Shown here: positions 1 to 11,343 of the stretch, piece by piece
Numbering within the stretch: the stretch's first letter is position 1
How the letters are laid out: each line of letters begins with the position of its first letter
Origin: Adiantum capillus-veneris
Taxonomy: Eukaryota; Streptophyta; Polypodiopsida; Polypodiales; Pteridaceae
DNA length: 64,000 nucleotides
Reading direction: 5' to 3'
Assembly (NCBI GenBank): GCA_014529385.2
Contig: CM043967.1
Location: 81,602,278 to 81,666,277 of the forward strand
Notes under the pieces: model-generated
Seen by the model: the letters and a program-made list of their open reading frames with translations, nothing else
Databases searched by the model: none
What the model was told of the DNA's origin: nothing
Position numbers and translations under genes: made by a program

Positions 1-2330
1 GTTGAAAAAAGTGCTCATTTTAGGCCAAAAGTAAATAATCACGATTATTTACTTTCAACTCAAAAGTGACCAAGGTTCATACTAGAGACTCCACGCATGT
101 GTACAAACATCTTTTGTACAGGCCCATAGAATTTGGATCACCAAACTGAACAAAGCGTTGGTAAAAATTGAAATCTGTACTGATTGTCGAGAACTTGAGT
201 GTGAATTGGAAAAATTTTGTTCAAACTCAGTGAAACTTGACTTACATGCTTATATTGAAGTGTTAAACAAGTGTACATGCTCAGTTGACCGAAAAGAAGC
301 AAAATTTGCTAGAAGTAAATAATCACGATTATTTACTTTTGTCCATTTTTTAACTTTTTTGAGAAATGCAGCGTACCACTAGTTTCAGCATGTTATATTA
401 AGTCCACAAACCAAATTTGGTACGATTTGGATCATTGAAGTGAAAATTGTGGCCAAATTTATAAAGTTCGTCTATAGACACAAAATTGTTGACCATTTGA
501 ACAGGGATTATCCAAACTTGATGAAACTTGGCTAGGGAGCTTAAGTTGAGCTGCTTAACCATTCAATGTCAACATTGTGGCAAAAAATTGCATAAAAATA
601 CCAGGAGTAAATAATCACGATTATTTACATCTGCTATTAAATTGGACATTTTTGCACATTTGAGTATACCACAAGGTCAAGCATATCAAGTAGACTATAC
701 AAATCAAATTTGGTGGAATTTGGATCACAAAAGTGAGACTTAGGCCAGATTCTTGAAAATTGAGTCTGCGAACACGAAAAAACTGATAACTTGAACAAAT
801 TTTGTTCAAACTCAGTGAAACTTGTCCAAAGACCTTAACACTAGGTTGGTAACCTAACAGGACATAAAAGTGTCCTTTCAGGGTTTTGAAAAAAACCTCC
901 AAAACCATAGTAGATCCACTCATTTTGAAAATCCTTTCATGAGGTTATAGTTCAAGGCCTACTACACATGGAAAAAATAAGAGACTTGTCAAATTTCTGA
1001 TCTTTTGGTCACACCAAGCCTCCAAAGTTGATGGACCAGTACATTTTCATCAAAACAGTCATTTCTTACGTTTTTTTGTATAAAAATAAGATTAGGGATT
1101 TTTGTAGGACTTGAGATAAATTCCCTAGTTAACTTCAATGGGTTGGTGATCAGAACATATGATTGCTTCTCACTCACTATTTTTTGTTTTGCCAAAAGAA
1201 ATAGGTACAAAAAAGTTGAATTTTTACTATTCTGCAAACCTGTCATCAAAGTTTCTATAGCCACGCTGAATACAAATAATATATGCATGTTTTCGTAGTT
1301 CTCTATTGTCCTTTAGGTTCATAAGGAGCCATGGAGCATGTCAAAAGAATAATACATCTCTTACCAAGGGGAATCTTGGGGACAAAGATGAAGTGCTAAA
1401 TACAGCAAACATGAAAAAACTGGGTTCAACATTATGAGTTGTAGAATCCCATTGAAACTATTGAATATCTAGCCAAATTTTATTCTTATGACTAGATATG
1501 GTTACTACCTACAAAATGCATATAGTTGTCACAAGAAACTAGCAATATTGCAAAAGCTATACTTGATATACTAGAATGTTTCGTTTTCTTCTATAATAGA
1601 AAAAATCAACCATCGTTGTGTACTATGAAAAATAGGGTATTAGGTGCCCCAAAACTCAAGGAATATTAGCTTCATGTTACAATATGGGACATAGAAAATC
1701 AAAACTACATTTGGATATCATGAAAGCTACCAAAAAAATCATAGAAGAGCTAAAATTGGCTAAAAAACAGGATTTGTCAATTTTTGTAATTTGGTCATAA
1801 CTTACAACTTTAACATTTATTTCTCCCTAGAAGCATCAGGACATATTGAGGACTACTAAAGATAGTTCTCTAGCATTATAGACCTCACAAACATGAATTC
1901 TAGAGTGGTATAGTAGCAAAAAGTTAAAAAAAGCCAAAAACAGGACCCGTTTTTTCACACAGTTTAGGTTGTGAAATGTTGTGCAAGGACAAGGTTAAAG
2001 ATGGAATTGATATTCCAAAAAAATGTCAAGTTTTTTTCAGCTTATGAGACAACTTTCTAGATAGATAGCACCTCAAAATCCATTTTGAAACTCTTGACAT
2101 AATTCAAGGAAAATGGTCACTTAACAGGACATAAAAGTGTCCTAGGACATAAAAGTGTCTCATTACCAACCTAGTGTTAACAAGTTGAATACTTGGCAAA
2201 ACAAGCCAAAAAGTGCAAAAAATTGAGAAAAGTAAATAATCATGATTATTTACTTTTGATACACAGAGACATAATTTTGGACTTTTGAGCTTGTACAGTG
2301 TTAGAACAACATAATACAAGGCCATCGGTC
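1..2330. repeat. ~286-bp diverged tandem array with 22-bp palindromes
   Basis: Near-perfect 22-bp palindromes with arms GTAAATAATC and GATTATTTAC lie at 31-52, 315-336, 607-628 and 2232-2253; the last is a perfect palindrome. After subtracting the 1342 bp of the insertion at 839, spacings are 284, 292 and 283 bp. The sequence between palindromes is also related from unit to unit: each has a TTTGGATCA-type block and a CTCAGTGAAACTTG-type block at matching offsets. This is therefore a diverged tandem repeat, not scattered palindromes. It lies upstream of the gag remnant of element A. The same repeat type recurs at 26953 and 48737-49332 upstream of ORF3. Confidence 0.8.
839..2176. mobile_element. 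piggyBac-like non-autonomous transposon, copy 1 (TTAA target)
   Basis: A 1338-bp insertion flanked by TTAA at 835-838 and 2177-2180. Its 14-bp terminal inverted repeats read CACTAGGTTGGTAA. A subterminal hairpin motif (GGACA/TGTCC arms around TAAAAG) occurs once at the left end (860-875) and twice in tandem at the right end (2127-2160). No transposase is encoded; the longest frame (complement 989-1288) has no recognisable domain. The second copy at 54574 is closely similar along its length and has a proven empty site with a single TTAA. TTAA duplication plus short TIRs and asymmetric subterminal repeats is the piggyBac pattern. The CACTA-like first bases are a coincidence, because the TSD is 4 bp and not 3. 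Confidence 0.8.
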
Positions 2331-2817
2331 AATTTTGGGTTCTATCGGATCCAAATTAGTACATGTTCACTCAGTTTTCAGATTGCAAATTAGTCCTTTG
2401 TCTTTTTGCAAAAGTAGAACTGAAAGTCTCAATTGCTGACTCACTTAACTCAAATTGAAGTGATACACATAGACCAATCACAATAGTTAGCAAAAATTGT
2501 ACTGTCTCTATGAAAGAATAACTAACTTGATTAAAACAGGTACATGAATCAAGTGGCAGATAAGGAATTGGAAGCTTGATAGGAGTTGCAATCAAGTCAA
2601 GTAAAAGAAACTAATAACAAGTCCATCAGACGGTAAGTACTCTATCCAGGGCTTCACAAGTCTTTAAGAACATTAGATCTAGTTGTATAATAGAAAATCA
2701 AGGCATATTTGGAGAGATTGCTAGTAGACTATCCACCGAAGAGAGTGCGAATCAAGGCAATCACTTAGACACTATCTTTGAAGAAGTCTCAGACACTTTT
2801 CAAAATCAACATCTGAA
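2331..2817. other. Element A leader before gag, no gene seen
   Basis: About 490 bp between the repeat array and the first gag reading frame. It contains no convincing coding frame, primer-binding site or LTR end. AT-rich, with no internal repeats noticed. Confidence 0.5.
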
Positions 2818-4980
2818 ATGTCTTCCTATTCAACTCATTCAGAAACCAGAACGACAGTGCGTTATAAGGACATACTCAGCTTTTATAAGACTAATGGCCA
2901 TGGAGCTCAAGTTTACCTTGATCCTAATGAAGAGTATGCCATTCACATTGATGACCATGACATAGAGTGTGAAGCGGAAATCAAGGCAAACAAACAAGGA
3001 ATAAGTACATGGATAAAAACGGAAAGTAGTATTTACAAGCTGAAAACTCTGATGTGATAGACAAATGGGGGTTAGAAGTAAATACCGTAATCCCAGATAT
3101 GGCAACCAACAAAGGACCACCGACTATAGAATTTGAGGATACGATCAATTTGATTTGAAGTCATTGAAACGGCTTAGCACGGATAATCCTAGGATCGGAG
3201 TCTATTGTTGGGAGGATAGAAACATCAAAGATCTTCTATGGACTTCTCATGCCAAATGAGGACAGTTAACACCCATGAAGATAATCTATATCTTCAAAAT
3301 CAAAGACGAGGGTTTAGCAGATTTACCAACCTACCTAATTAGGGATTGCTATAACAATAATTTTGCTATGATGAGTCTTGAGGAGGTGGAACAAACCAAA
3401 TACCAAGCATACTCTATAAGAGAATTGATATTGGTCCAAGGACCAAAAACTATTCCAAGAGAGGAACTCCATGAGAGATCTTTTGGGAGAAATATTTAAA
3501 AACCCAAAACTACCTCATCACGAAGAAAACCGGGTGACACTAAAGCCAGTCCAAGGCTACATGAGTCACTATTTCCAACAAACTGGTTTGAAGGACTTAG
3601 AACAGGACCAACTACCAGGAGACCTGGAGTTGAACCAAATAAACGTGTCAAACCAGCTCATTTTCAAAAATGGGTCAGAAAATACAGTGGATCGGGGGAT
3701 CCATATGACCACTTAGTAATCTTTAAGCAGGTGCTAAGAGCAAAACGCATATTTGATTTCCATACTCAACTTGAGGGATTTGGAATGACATTAGAAGAAA
3801 AAGCACTGACATGGTTCCAAAACATTCCACCAAGGTCAATCATGGACGTAAACATATTAGCTCAAGGATTTGTAGCTGCATGTTTCAAAACCAGGATCAA
3901 ACATAATATGATAGCTCAAATTTATAGCTTCAAACAGAAACAAGGTGAGTCTGTTAGGGATTATTCAACTAGAATGAAATAATACATTGCAAGATGCCCA
4001 TAACTAGAAATACGTGCAGAAGAAAGATTAGTATCATTGTTTCTAGAGGGATTTCTAAACAAAGAACTTCTTGCTATATTGTATAGCAAGAAACATATGA
4101 CCCTAGAAGAGTGTGTGTCAGATGATATTGACTTAGGAGACAATTGTGATATTTTCAATGAAGAAGATGTCCCTAAGTATAATCAAAGAGACAAAACAAC
4201 ATCCATCAAACCAGAACAAGTGGGAACAACTGCTGTAGCACCGCTTTCATCCATTGAATACATGCTCAAAAGGATGAATGAAATGATGAATAACATGCAA
4301 AAATCACCTATGAGGGGACCAGGGAAGGGATACCTCAATAGGAAAAACCAATTAGGCCATAGAATTGGAGTGTAATTGAGGGTAAATGGACCAACCATGA
4401 AAGCAATGAGTGTTATTACCGACCAAAGTATGATGGAAATGTTCAATATGCGCCTATGAGGCCACAAGGACAAACCATGTACGGATATCAGCCTAATATG
4501 GCCTTAGCTCAAAGACCACCGATGGGTATGGAAAGACCTCAACCCATGCTGGGTCAACAAACTCCATATCCTGTACATAATTCACTTCCCGTAAAGTACA
4601 TGCATTCAGGGGAGTCATAGATGAACAAGCACTAGTGTTTGCTACACCCTTTGTTGAGCCTAGTCCATCTACCGTAATGGTAGAAGGAGAGTGGTATAAT
4701 TCACATCCACCACCAATGGAAGAACCTATGACTTATACTACACCAGACCTTGCACTGATGTACTATGTAGATAACAAAGGTGTTATACCTCCAATGGTAA
4801 GACCCATGATTAAGCCAAGGACTGGAAACTATCATAATTGTGGTGTAGATGATCATTGGAAAAATGAATGCCCAGAGCCTGACAAGAGCACTAAGCCAGG
4901 TGAAGTCTTTTGTATACAATGTTGCAAAAAGGGAGAAAGACTCTCCAAAAAATACTTTAAACAAGGGTAAAACAGTAGGG
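2818..4980 (+). pseudogene. Element A gag remnant
   Basis: Decayed gag of a Ty3/gypsy element, read in short overlapping frames (2818-3057, 3275-3499, 3471-3716, 3731-3982, 4037-4375, 4635-4970). The block at 3731-4150 carries a retrotransposon gag signature: a TWFQNIPPRSI segment, then an SFKQKQGESVRDYSTRMK segment of the type found in the capsid helices of plant gypsy gag. Near 4830-4870 a CCHC-like knuckle is recognisable (YHNCGVDDHWKNECP) but the first cysteine of the CX2CX4HX4C motif is lost. At least five frameshifts or stops separate the pieces, so no capsid protein can be made. A Glu/Pro/Met-rich spacer follows the capsid part. Confidence 0.75.
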
Positions 4981-5250
4981 AACGTAGTCCAAGTGATAAC
5001 TAGTAGCTCGTCGGAGAGTGAACCTATGGTTCCAGTCAAGGTAATCACCAGAGCCCAGGCTAAGAAAAAGAAACATAGCTCCTCTGATGATTCAGAGAAT
5101 ACTAAAATTTCATCTCAGACGACCAAGAGAAGAAGAAGCCAAAGGTATGAGATGAGAAAAAAAAAACAAAGGGCTGTAATTGAGGATAAAGCCAAGAAAC
5201 TATTCCAAGAAAAAGTGAAATAAACTCGAAGTGAAATCAAGGAAACCACA

Positions 5251-6490
5251 GTGAAATCTAGAGGATCAATTTTGGTAGACAAATTTTTTGAGCCAATCAA
5301 TGCAGCCTTGGAAGCTTACCAAGTGAGACTTAAAGCAGGCCAAAACATGGAAAACAAATGGAAATACTATCCTTCTCCAAATATGGAAGTAGCTAAGCAT
5401 GAACTTTATCAAAATCAAGTAAGAATTACTCAAGAGATGCTGAAAAAACAAAAACCCATGCTCGAGAGTATAGCAAAACCTCAGGAGCTTGTGGTAGGAA
5501 CCAGTAATTAAAGAGAAATTCAAAGTGGTGGTAGAGCCCCACCTTGAAACTAAAGAGCCAGAATTCATGGTGCCTAACAATGAAGATGCCTTAGATGGAA
5601 TTCCATTTGTAGAAGAAGACTGGCTAGGACACTTATGGAAAAAAGTTAAAGAGATTAATGATGGGAGCCTATCTCTAAATTCAGCTCCTATAGAGGAAGT
5701 TTGGTTTTACAATCTACCTCTTGATATTGACATAGATGTACAATCCTTATATGGGGATTGTTGCTTTGAAGCTTCAAGAATGTCTAAACCAATGATTCTG
5801 AAAAAACTACCCTCTTACTTAAGAGATAATGAAGGCAAATCCATACTGTGTAAAACCACTCAGATAAAGAGAGCAGAACACACCCTAGAGGTAGACAACA
5901 TCCATTCAATCATCTCTACACCCATTCATTGCACTCTTGCTTTAGGAGAACTGTTAAAAATGAGACCATATCTATGGAATGATCTACATAAAACTCTAGA
6001 GAAGGTGGAGATAACAGAGCTAATTGTGCAAAATTGGGAAAAATTGAAATACAAATTGGATAACATAGAGATTAGATCCATTCCAATGAGCAAAGTTGGA
6101 GAATACTACGAAGGGGAAGAAGGAAACACAACCCTTCCAGTGAGATACAATGATATAGAAACCATGGCAATACTGGATAGTCGGGCAGGCATAGCCATAG
6201 CCACAAAAGCAGTATAGGAATCATGGGAAAAACCAATCACTAGACAAACTCGAACGAAATTTCAATTGACTGATGGACACATCGAAAGACCCTTAGGATT
6301 GCTGGAAAAAGTGATAGTTAATTCCTGTGGAATTGATTATAAACATACTTTTGCAATAGTGGACTTTGGAAAGAAACTCAATTATGAACTCATCTTGGAA
6401 AGACCTTTCATGCAACAAGTACAACTCATTCAAGATTGTGAAAACAATATATATGTTTTTGAAGCAAGTGGGATCAATAACAAGGGTTAA
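5251..6490 (+). pseudogene. Element A gag C-terminal region and aspartic protease remnant
   Basis: The frame at 5525-6217 leads directly into a retropepsin that continues in a second frame at 6266-6490. The active-site motif has decayed from D-S/T-G-A to DSRAG, near 6175. Downstream is a typical plant gypsy protease body: a TDGHIERPLGLLEKV segment, a CGI..KHTFAIVDFG segment and the flap-distal LERPFM motif. A stop (TAG) at about 6215 separates the active-site half from the rest. The protease would cleave the gag-pol polyprotein, but the lost active-site glycine and the stop make this copy dead. It is the canonical protease position (gag-PR-RT) and contrasts with the additional retropepsin at 18950. 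Confidence 0.75.
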
Positions 6491-7259
6491 TCTAAAGGTT
6501 CACATTTACAGAGATGTCATGAAAACACCCATACAAGAATTTGATTCAGTCTCTTCGTCTGAAACTAAGCTTCCATCTTGGTTGAGCAAAGACACACCTA
6601 TTTGGATGTGCGGAGTCTCAGAAAATAAGAGCTCAAAACGAGAAGAATGTATCTTAGAAAGGGATTGCACATATGAAGCTTATGTACCTGAATCCTTTCT
6701 GGAACATTTTTTTGAGCCATTTGAGTGGACTCAAATTTTAGCAACAATGGATGTATATGTAAATACGTCTATGCCGACTCAATTTTGCAATGAGGATGGC
6801 TATGACATAATTCCTATACAAATGATCTCAATGCTTCAGATTGAAGACAAAATTCAAGAATCCAAGGACTTAATGAAAGCTCAACAATTCTTTTCAAACC
6901 TGTACGATGATGCAACAGACAAAATAGAAGAACATTCAGCTACCCTAGATGATTTGGAGTTGGAAAAAGAACATGTGAGAGGTAAACTACTCATGAAAGG
7001 AGGGGAGGAAAAGTGTTTTGACTTTCAAAACCAGAGACCGAGGAGACAAAAATGGTATAGAAGAAAAAGAGACAGAAGAAACTTGAAATGTAAACCTATG
7101 CCATCAATCTCTAGTAGAAGAGAGTTTTTGATGCAAATAGATGCACATGATTGTGTCAAAGACAAAATGACTGGTAGATATTATTTAAATGAAAAACAAG
7201 AAATATTAATAACATTGAGAAAAATGATAAAGGAGACTCAAGCAAAACCTATATACTAG
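6491..7259 (+). pseudogene. Element A protease-RT linker, coding remnant
   Basis: A continuous open frame (the larger frame begins at 6366) encodes about 250 residues between protease and RT. It is acidic in the first half and rich in Lys/Arg in the last third (around 7030-7100). I recognise no domain in it. Position and open frame suggest the polyprotein linker of element A. The last part (LMQIDAHDCVKDKMTGRYYL) looks like structured protein and not random sequence. A host-derived domain captured into pol cannot be excluded. Confidence 0.45.
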
Positions 7260-7402
7260 GACAAGGATTCAACCATGACATGAGTTGAATGAAGAAAGAA
7301 GTATCAAGGATTGAAGAAAGCTCTAGAGGAGATGTATACCACTGAAATGGAAACCACTGAGGAGGAAGGTAAAGATGTAATGAGTGTTCCATCCATTAAA
7401 AT

Positions 7403-7590
7403 AAATATACTCTCCAAGACCGAAAGATTATAGTCGAACAACCTATCAGGGAACTAAGAAAACAGGGCGAGTCCTACGAAGGACCTGAAAACGCAAGAAA
7501 TATACTCTCCAAGACTGAAAGATCATAGTCGAACAACCTATCAGGGAACTAAGAAAACAGGGCCTATGAAGGACCTAAAAACACAAAAAA
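7403..7590. repeat. 95-bp tandem duplication
   Basis: The segment beginning AAATATACTCTCCAAGAC is present twice, at 7403 and 7498, with few differences and an ~8-bp indel in the second unit. It sits just upstream of the RT block and adds to the disruption of the pol frame. Confidence 0.85.
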
Positions 7591-7669
7591 GATAGATCTG
7601 GCTTAACTAGGAGATAAGCCTAGATCTCCCTACATTGCAAACGACCTGATGGAAGAAGAATAAGAGCTT

Positions 7670-8994
7670 TTGTTAAGATTACTGAGATATCTTTGCTTGG
7701 TCTTAGCCAGAAAGATCAAAGAAGAGATCGAAAAGCTAAAGGAAGCCGAATTCATTTATGAAATCGAACACATAGATTGGGTATCTCCAAATGTGGTAGT
7801 ACCCAAGAAAAATGGAAAATTAAGAGTGTGTGTCAATCTCAAGAAAGTGAATGCAACTACCATTAGAGACAAATTTTCTCTTCCAATTACTGAGAATGTT
7901 TTAGAACGAGTTGCAGAAAAAGAACCTTACAACTTTTTAGATGTCTTTTCACGATACAATCAACTTTTGGTTGACCCAAAAGATCAACATAAAATTGCCT
8001 TTGTGACTGAATGGGGTATTTTTGCCTATCGGGTTATGTCTTTTGGGTTAACTAATGCTCTTGCCACCTTTCAAATATTGATGAGCCATGCTTTTAAAGA
8101 ATATATTTGGAATTTCTTGGAAGTATATATGGATGATCTATGTGTACATTCATCAATCCGGACTGATCATTTTGAACTTTATAGGATTTGCTAAAATCCT
8201 GAAAAATGCACATTTATGGGAATAGGAGGAAATATTCTTGGACATATAGTGTCTAAAAATGGCATAGCTAATGATATGGAAAAAATTTAAGTTATTGCTG
8301 AATTGCCTAGACCGACAATAGTCAAAGGGGTTCAAGCTTTCATGGGACATTGTGGATATTACAGACGATTCATTTACATGCACTCTATAATTGCAAAACC
8401 CATGTACAACTTGAATGGACTGATGAGTGTGAAGAATCCTTCATGAAGCTTAAGCAAGCTCTCAATTTAGCCCCAATATTGAAAGCACCAGATTGGCATA
8501 AGATATTCCACATACATGTAGATGCTTCCAATTTTGCCATTGGGTGTATACTAGCTCAACTAGGAGATGAAAAGATTGATTTTCCTATTTCTTATGCTAG
8601 TAGACAGTTGAATATGGCAGAGAAAAACTATACAGCCACTGAAAGGGAAGGATTAGGAATGATCTATGCTATAAAAAAGTATAGATATTACCTATTAGCT
8701 AACAGATTTGTGTTCTTTGTGGACCACGAAGCCTTATTGTACTTGGTCAACAAGCCATGCAACACACGAAGAATAGTGAGATGGTTCATCATTCTTTTGG
8801 AATTTGATTTTACTGTAGTTGTGAAAAAGAGCACCACTCACGAAAGAGAAGATCATTTGTCAATAATTATAATAAGAGAACCACTAAACGGAGCAGACGA
8901 TGATCTACTAGATGCATATCTGTTCTCCGTGGAAATATATCATACCCCGATGGTCAGAAAATATGGTATCATTGATGACCATAGCTCAAGTTGA
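7670..8994 (+). pseudogene. Element A reverse transcriptase and RNase H remnant
   Basis: The RT palm and fingers lie in the frame 7670-8194: WVSPNVVVPKKNGKLRVCVNL (fingers), then NFLDVFSRYNQ, FVTEWGIFAYRVMSFGLTNA and the catalytic YMDD at about 8128-8139, the polymerase metal-binding aspartates. The frame then breaks. The connection part (GHIVSKNGIANDMEKI, GHCGYYRRFI) spans 8195-8400 with stops. RNase H resumes in the frame 8350-8994, with HIHVDASNFAIGCILAQ (first catalytic Asp), AEKNYTATEREGLGMIYAIKKYRYYLL (catalytic Glu) and VDHEALLYLVNKP. This order is that of Ty3/gypsy pol. At least two frame breaks make it non-functional. Confidence 0.88.
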
Positions 8995-9000
8995 TTTGCA

Positions 9001-9478
9001 AATATCACTTCCTATTACAAGAGGATTAATTGAGCAATTGGCTATGTATCAATTACTAGCTGGAAGGCTATACAAAAGAAATTGAGGTAGAATATTGATT
9101 TTGTGTATTAATCCTGAAGAGAAAACCTAATACCTCAGTCAAACACATATTACCATGGTGGGACTTCACTTTGCAGAAGAACAAACTATGCAACGCATCT
9201 TGAGACTTGAAGTATTTTGGCCAACTATAAGGAGTGATGTTCACTCATTTGTAAAAGAATGCACTCAATGCCAAAAACAAGCACCCATACCTCTTGTGAC
9301 ATTGTTCCAAATGTTACTTGTTTCTAAGTGGAGTAATTATCTAGTTGCTTACTTATGAAGCCAGACATTTCCTGAGGATATGAGTAACCACTACCAAAGA
9401 GCAATTGAAACTAAAGCAAGAGACTATGCTCTCATTGGAAACCAATTGTATTGAAGAGGAAAAGATTAACATCAGCGT
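9001..9478 (+). pseudogene. Element A first integrase N-terminus joined to a second integrase linker
   Basis: From 9030 to 9300 there is a complete pre-integrase linker and zinc-binding HHCC domain: H-x-x-x-x-x-H in the HITMVGLHF stretch and CTQC near 9268. The integrase core does not follow. After KQAPIPLV...VSKW (about 9335) the sequence switches to another upstream linker (NYLVAYL...TFPEDM, then ETKARDYALIGNQLY). That linker continues past the gypsy B insertion into a second HHCC domain at 18000. Two consecutive integrase N-termini in one element look like a recombination or template-switch junction between two gypsy lineages. Stops at 9356, 9452 and nearby. Confidence 0.7.
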
Positions 9479-10616
9479 TGTCAGGAGTTTTTTGGAGCAA
9501 GGGATTGCGCATATATAGATATACATGCATGGTGCATCAAATAAATAATTGCCCATTTTTCAAAGCCAGGTGGATATGTGGGGCCCACATGTGTGCAAGT
9601 AGGACAGGATGTACATAGTGCATCGATTTTCACTATTACCAGTAGCACTATGTTTTTTCTACAATAAGGAGGAGTTGGTAGCGCGTAAAAATTCTCGAGG
9701 AAGCTATCCGCGGGCCGACGACATGAGGTAAGCAGGTGCGTCAGATGGCATCTAGTGGCGTCAGGAGGGCGAACGAGGTCAATATTTGCACGCGGATGAG
9801 GACGGACACAACGTGGGTGTTTTCTTGTGAGAGTTATGCAAAAAGTTCATCATTAGGACCAATTTTTGGGACCACTTCATGTGGTTGCGAGACGCACTAC
9901 TGAAAAAAAATGAGTGCCAGGTGTGCGGATGATGCAAAAAGGTGACAACTATGCACTGCGAGGTCAGTTTCTGGCATGTTCGGGGTCCGTTTGAGGTCAT
10001 CTAAAAGGCCAAGGGTGCCCACCTAAAAAATATAAGTGTGGGAACTGAAAAAACTGAGAAAAGACTAAAAAAAAACGTGGAGAAGAGAGGAGGAACAGCC
10101 GCAGGTGTGTTTTTGCTCATTTTGGAGCCTGTTTTGGCCGTAAACTGCTCATCCGAGGTCAGATTTGAGCACTTTGACATTGGAGACTGGGGTTTTGGGC
10201 CGTTCCGGACGCGATGGCGCTGTCCATTTTTCCAAATTCCTCCCTCTTTTTTTGCTGTTTTGGCTGTGTAAGTTTCTCCTATGAGCGAAGTTTCTGCTCC
10301 AATTTGTGATTGTATCTGGTATATTTTACCCATTTTCTGTGAGCTATTTGCCCCATTGGTGTTGGACCAAGCTCATTTGTACCTAACTATCAGAAGTTCT
10401 CCTCTTTTGAGCTGAGTTTTTTGGGTGTGTGTGTGTGTGTGTGTGTGGAGTGGGCAAGTGGATAGTCTCTCTTCTCTCACTCCAGAGGTGTGTTCCCTGT
10501 CTCAGCCAGGTGTGTTTTGTAAGCCGAGTGGTGCCCCATAGTGTGTGTGTGTATCTTCCCAAGAGTGTGTGTCCGGTCGTTATAGAGGCGTTGTGTGTGT
10601 TTTCATCCCGCTCACA
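9479..10616 (+). repeat. Left LTR of gypsy B
   Basis: 1138 bp, TG...CA ends. It contains a TATA-like AAAAAATATAAG at about 10024 and a GT microsatellite at 10426-10446. It matches the right LTR and both LTRs of element D along its length; length differences lie mostly in the GT run. Confidence 0.92.
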
Positions 10617-11343
10617 TTCTTTTGGCGTCCCCACGGAGGATCTTCTTCGAGTACCTTCTGCTTTGAGTTTCAAGCTTCGAGATTCGGGATTACAGGTTGC
10701 AGGTTGCAGATTACAGGTTACAGGTTACAGGTTACAGGGACAAGTACAAGTACAGGTGATTCACACAGGTACAGTTAGCTGGAGGACAATGATATAGTAG
10801 CATTGGTGTCACTTGCAGTTGTTGTGGGTATGCATCACTTGGCGCCTATTTGAGCGCATTGTCTGCTGGATTGTACGTTACTTGTGGAAACTACCATTGT
10901 ACGCATTTGTGGAGCCATACTTGGTTGTATTTGGCAGTCCCAGCCATTTCTGAGACTTGGTCTGGAAGATAGTCATTTCTGAGACTTGACTATATGCGAT
11001 TTGCATTAGCCTTCATGTGAGGGTCGATAGCGTGAGGTTTTTATTGAGCTGGGGGATTCTCAAATGTGGAGATCCTTTCGGTGATACAGGTAGCTGGAGC
11101 ACCCTTTTTGTGACCTCGCCATAGGCTATGTACTAGTGAGTCCTACTTGATGCTCGGGTTCTATTGTTGGCAGTTTATGCATACATATACAGTCTATATT
11201 TTGGGTTCTTACTGCTCTATTTCTGGGGAAACTCTGTTGAAATTTTCCCAAGTTATGATGGCTGATTTTTTGGTCTTTTGAGCTTTATGCTGTTATGTTG
11301 CTGAAATTTTGGCAAAATCAGAGGTTAAGTCAGGTGTGTCTTC
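10617..11343 (+). promoter_or_regulatory. Gypsy B primer-binding region and structured leader
   Basis: Four bases after the LTR comes TTTTGGCGTCCCCACGGAG; element D has TTTTGGCGCCCCCACGAAG. The position is right for the minus-strand primer-binding site and the sequence starts like the TGG-CGCC class of plant gypsy sites, but I cannot assign the tRNA. Next is a run of near-heptamer repeats (ATTACAGG, GTTACAGG) at 10690-10740, then AAGTACAAGTACAGG. At 11019-11091 lies a block (core GAGCTGGGGGATTCT) also found in the leader of copia F on the minus strand (39864-39931). This leader is about 1 kb long and non-coding until 11344. Confidence 0.65.

Noticed and set aside
839-850. CACTA-type terminus for the 1.3-kb elements at 839 and 54574
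   Set aside because: The ends begin CACTAG and finish CTAGTG, but the target duplication is the 4-bp TTAA shown by the gypsy B empty site, not the 3 bp of CACTA elements, and there are no CACTA-style subterminal arrays.
989-1288. Minus-strand 99-codon frame conserved between the two piggyBac-like copies (also 54734-55024)
   Set aside because: Both copies are nearly identical overall, the frame has no domain, and it is far too short for a transposase. Conservation reflects recent copying.
9779-10000. Minus-strand 73-codon frame repeated at 17099, 52973 and 61870
   Set aside because: It lies inside the four gypsy LTRs and is repeated only because the LTR is; no coding signature.
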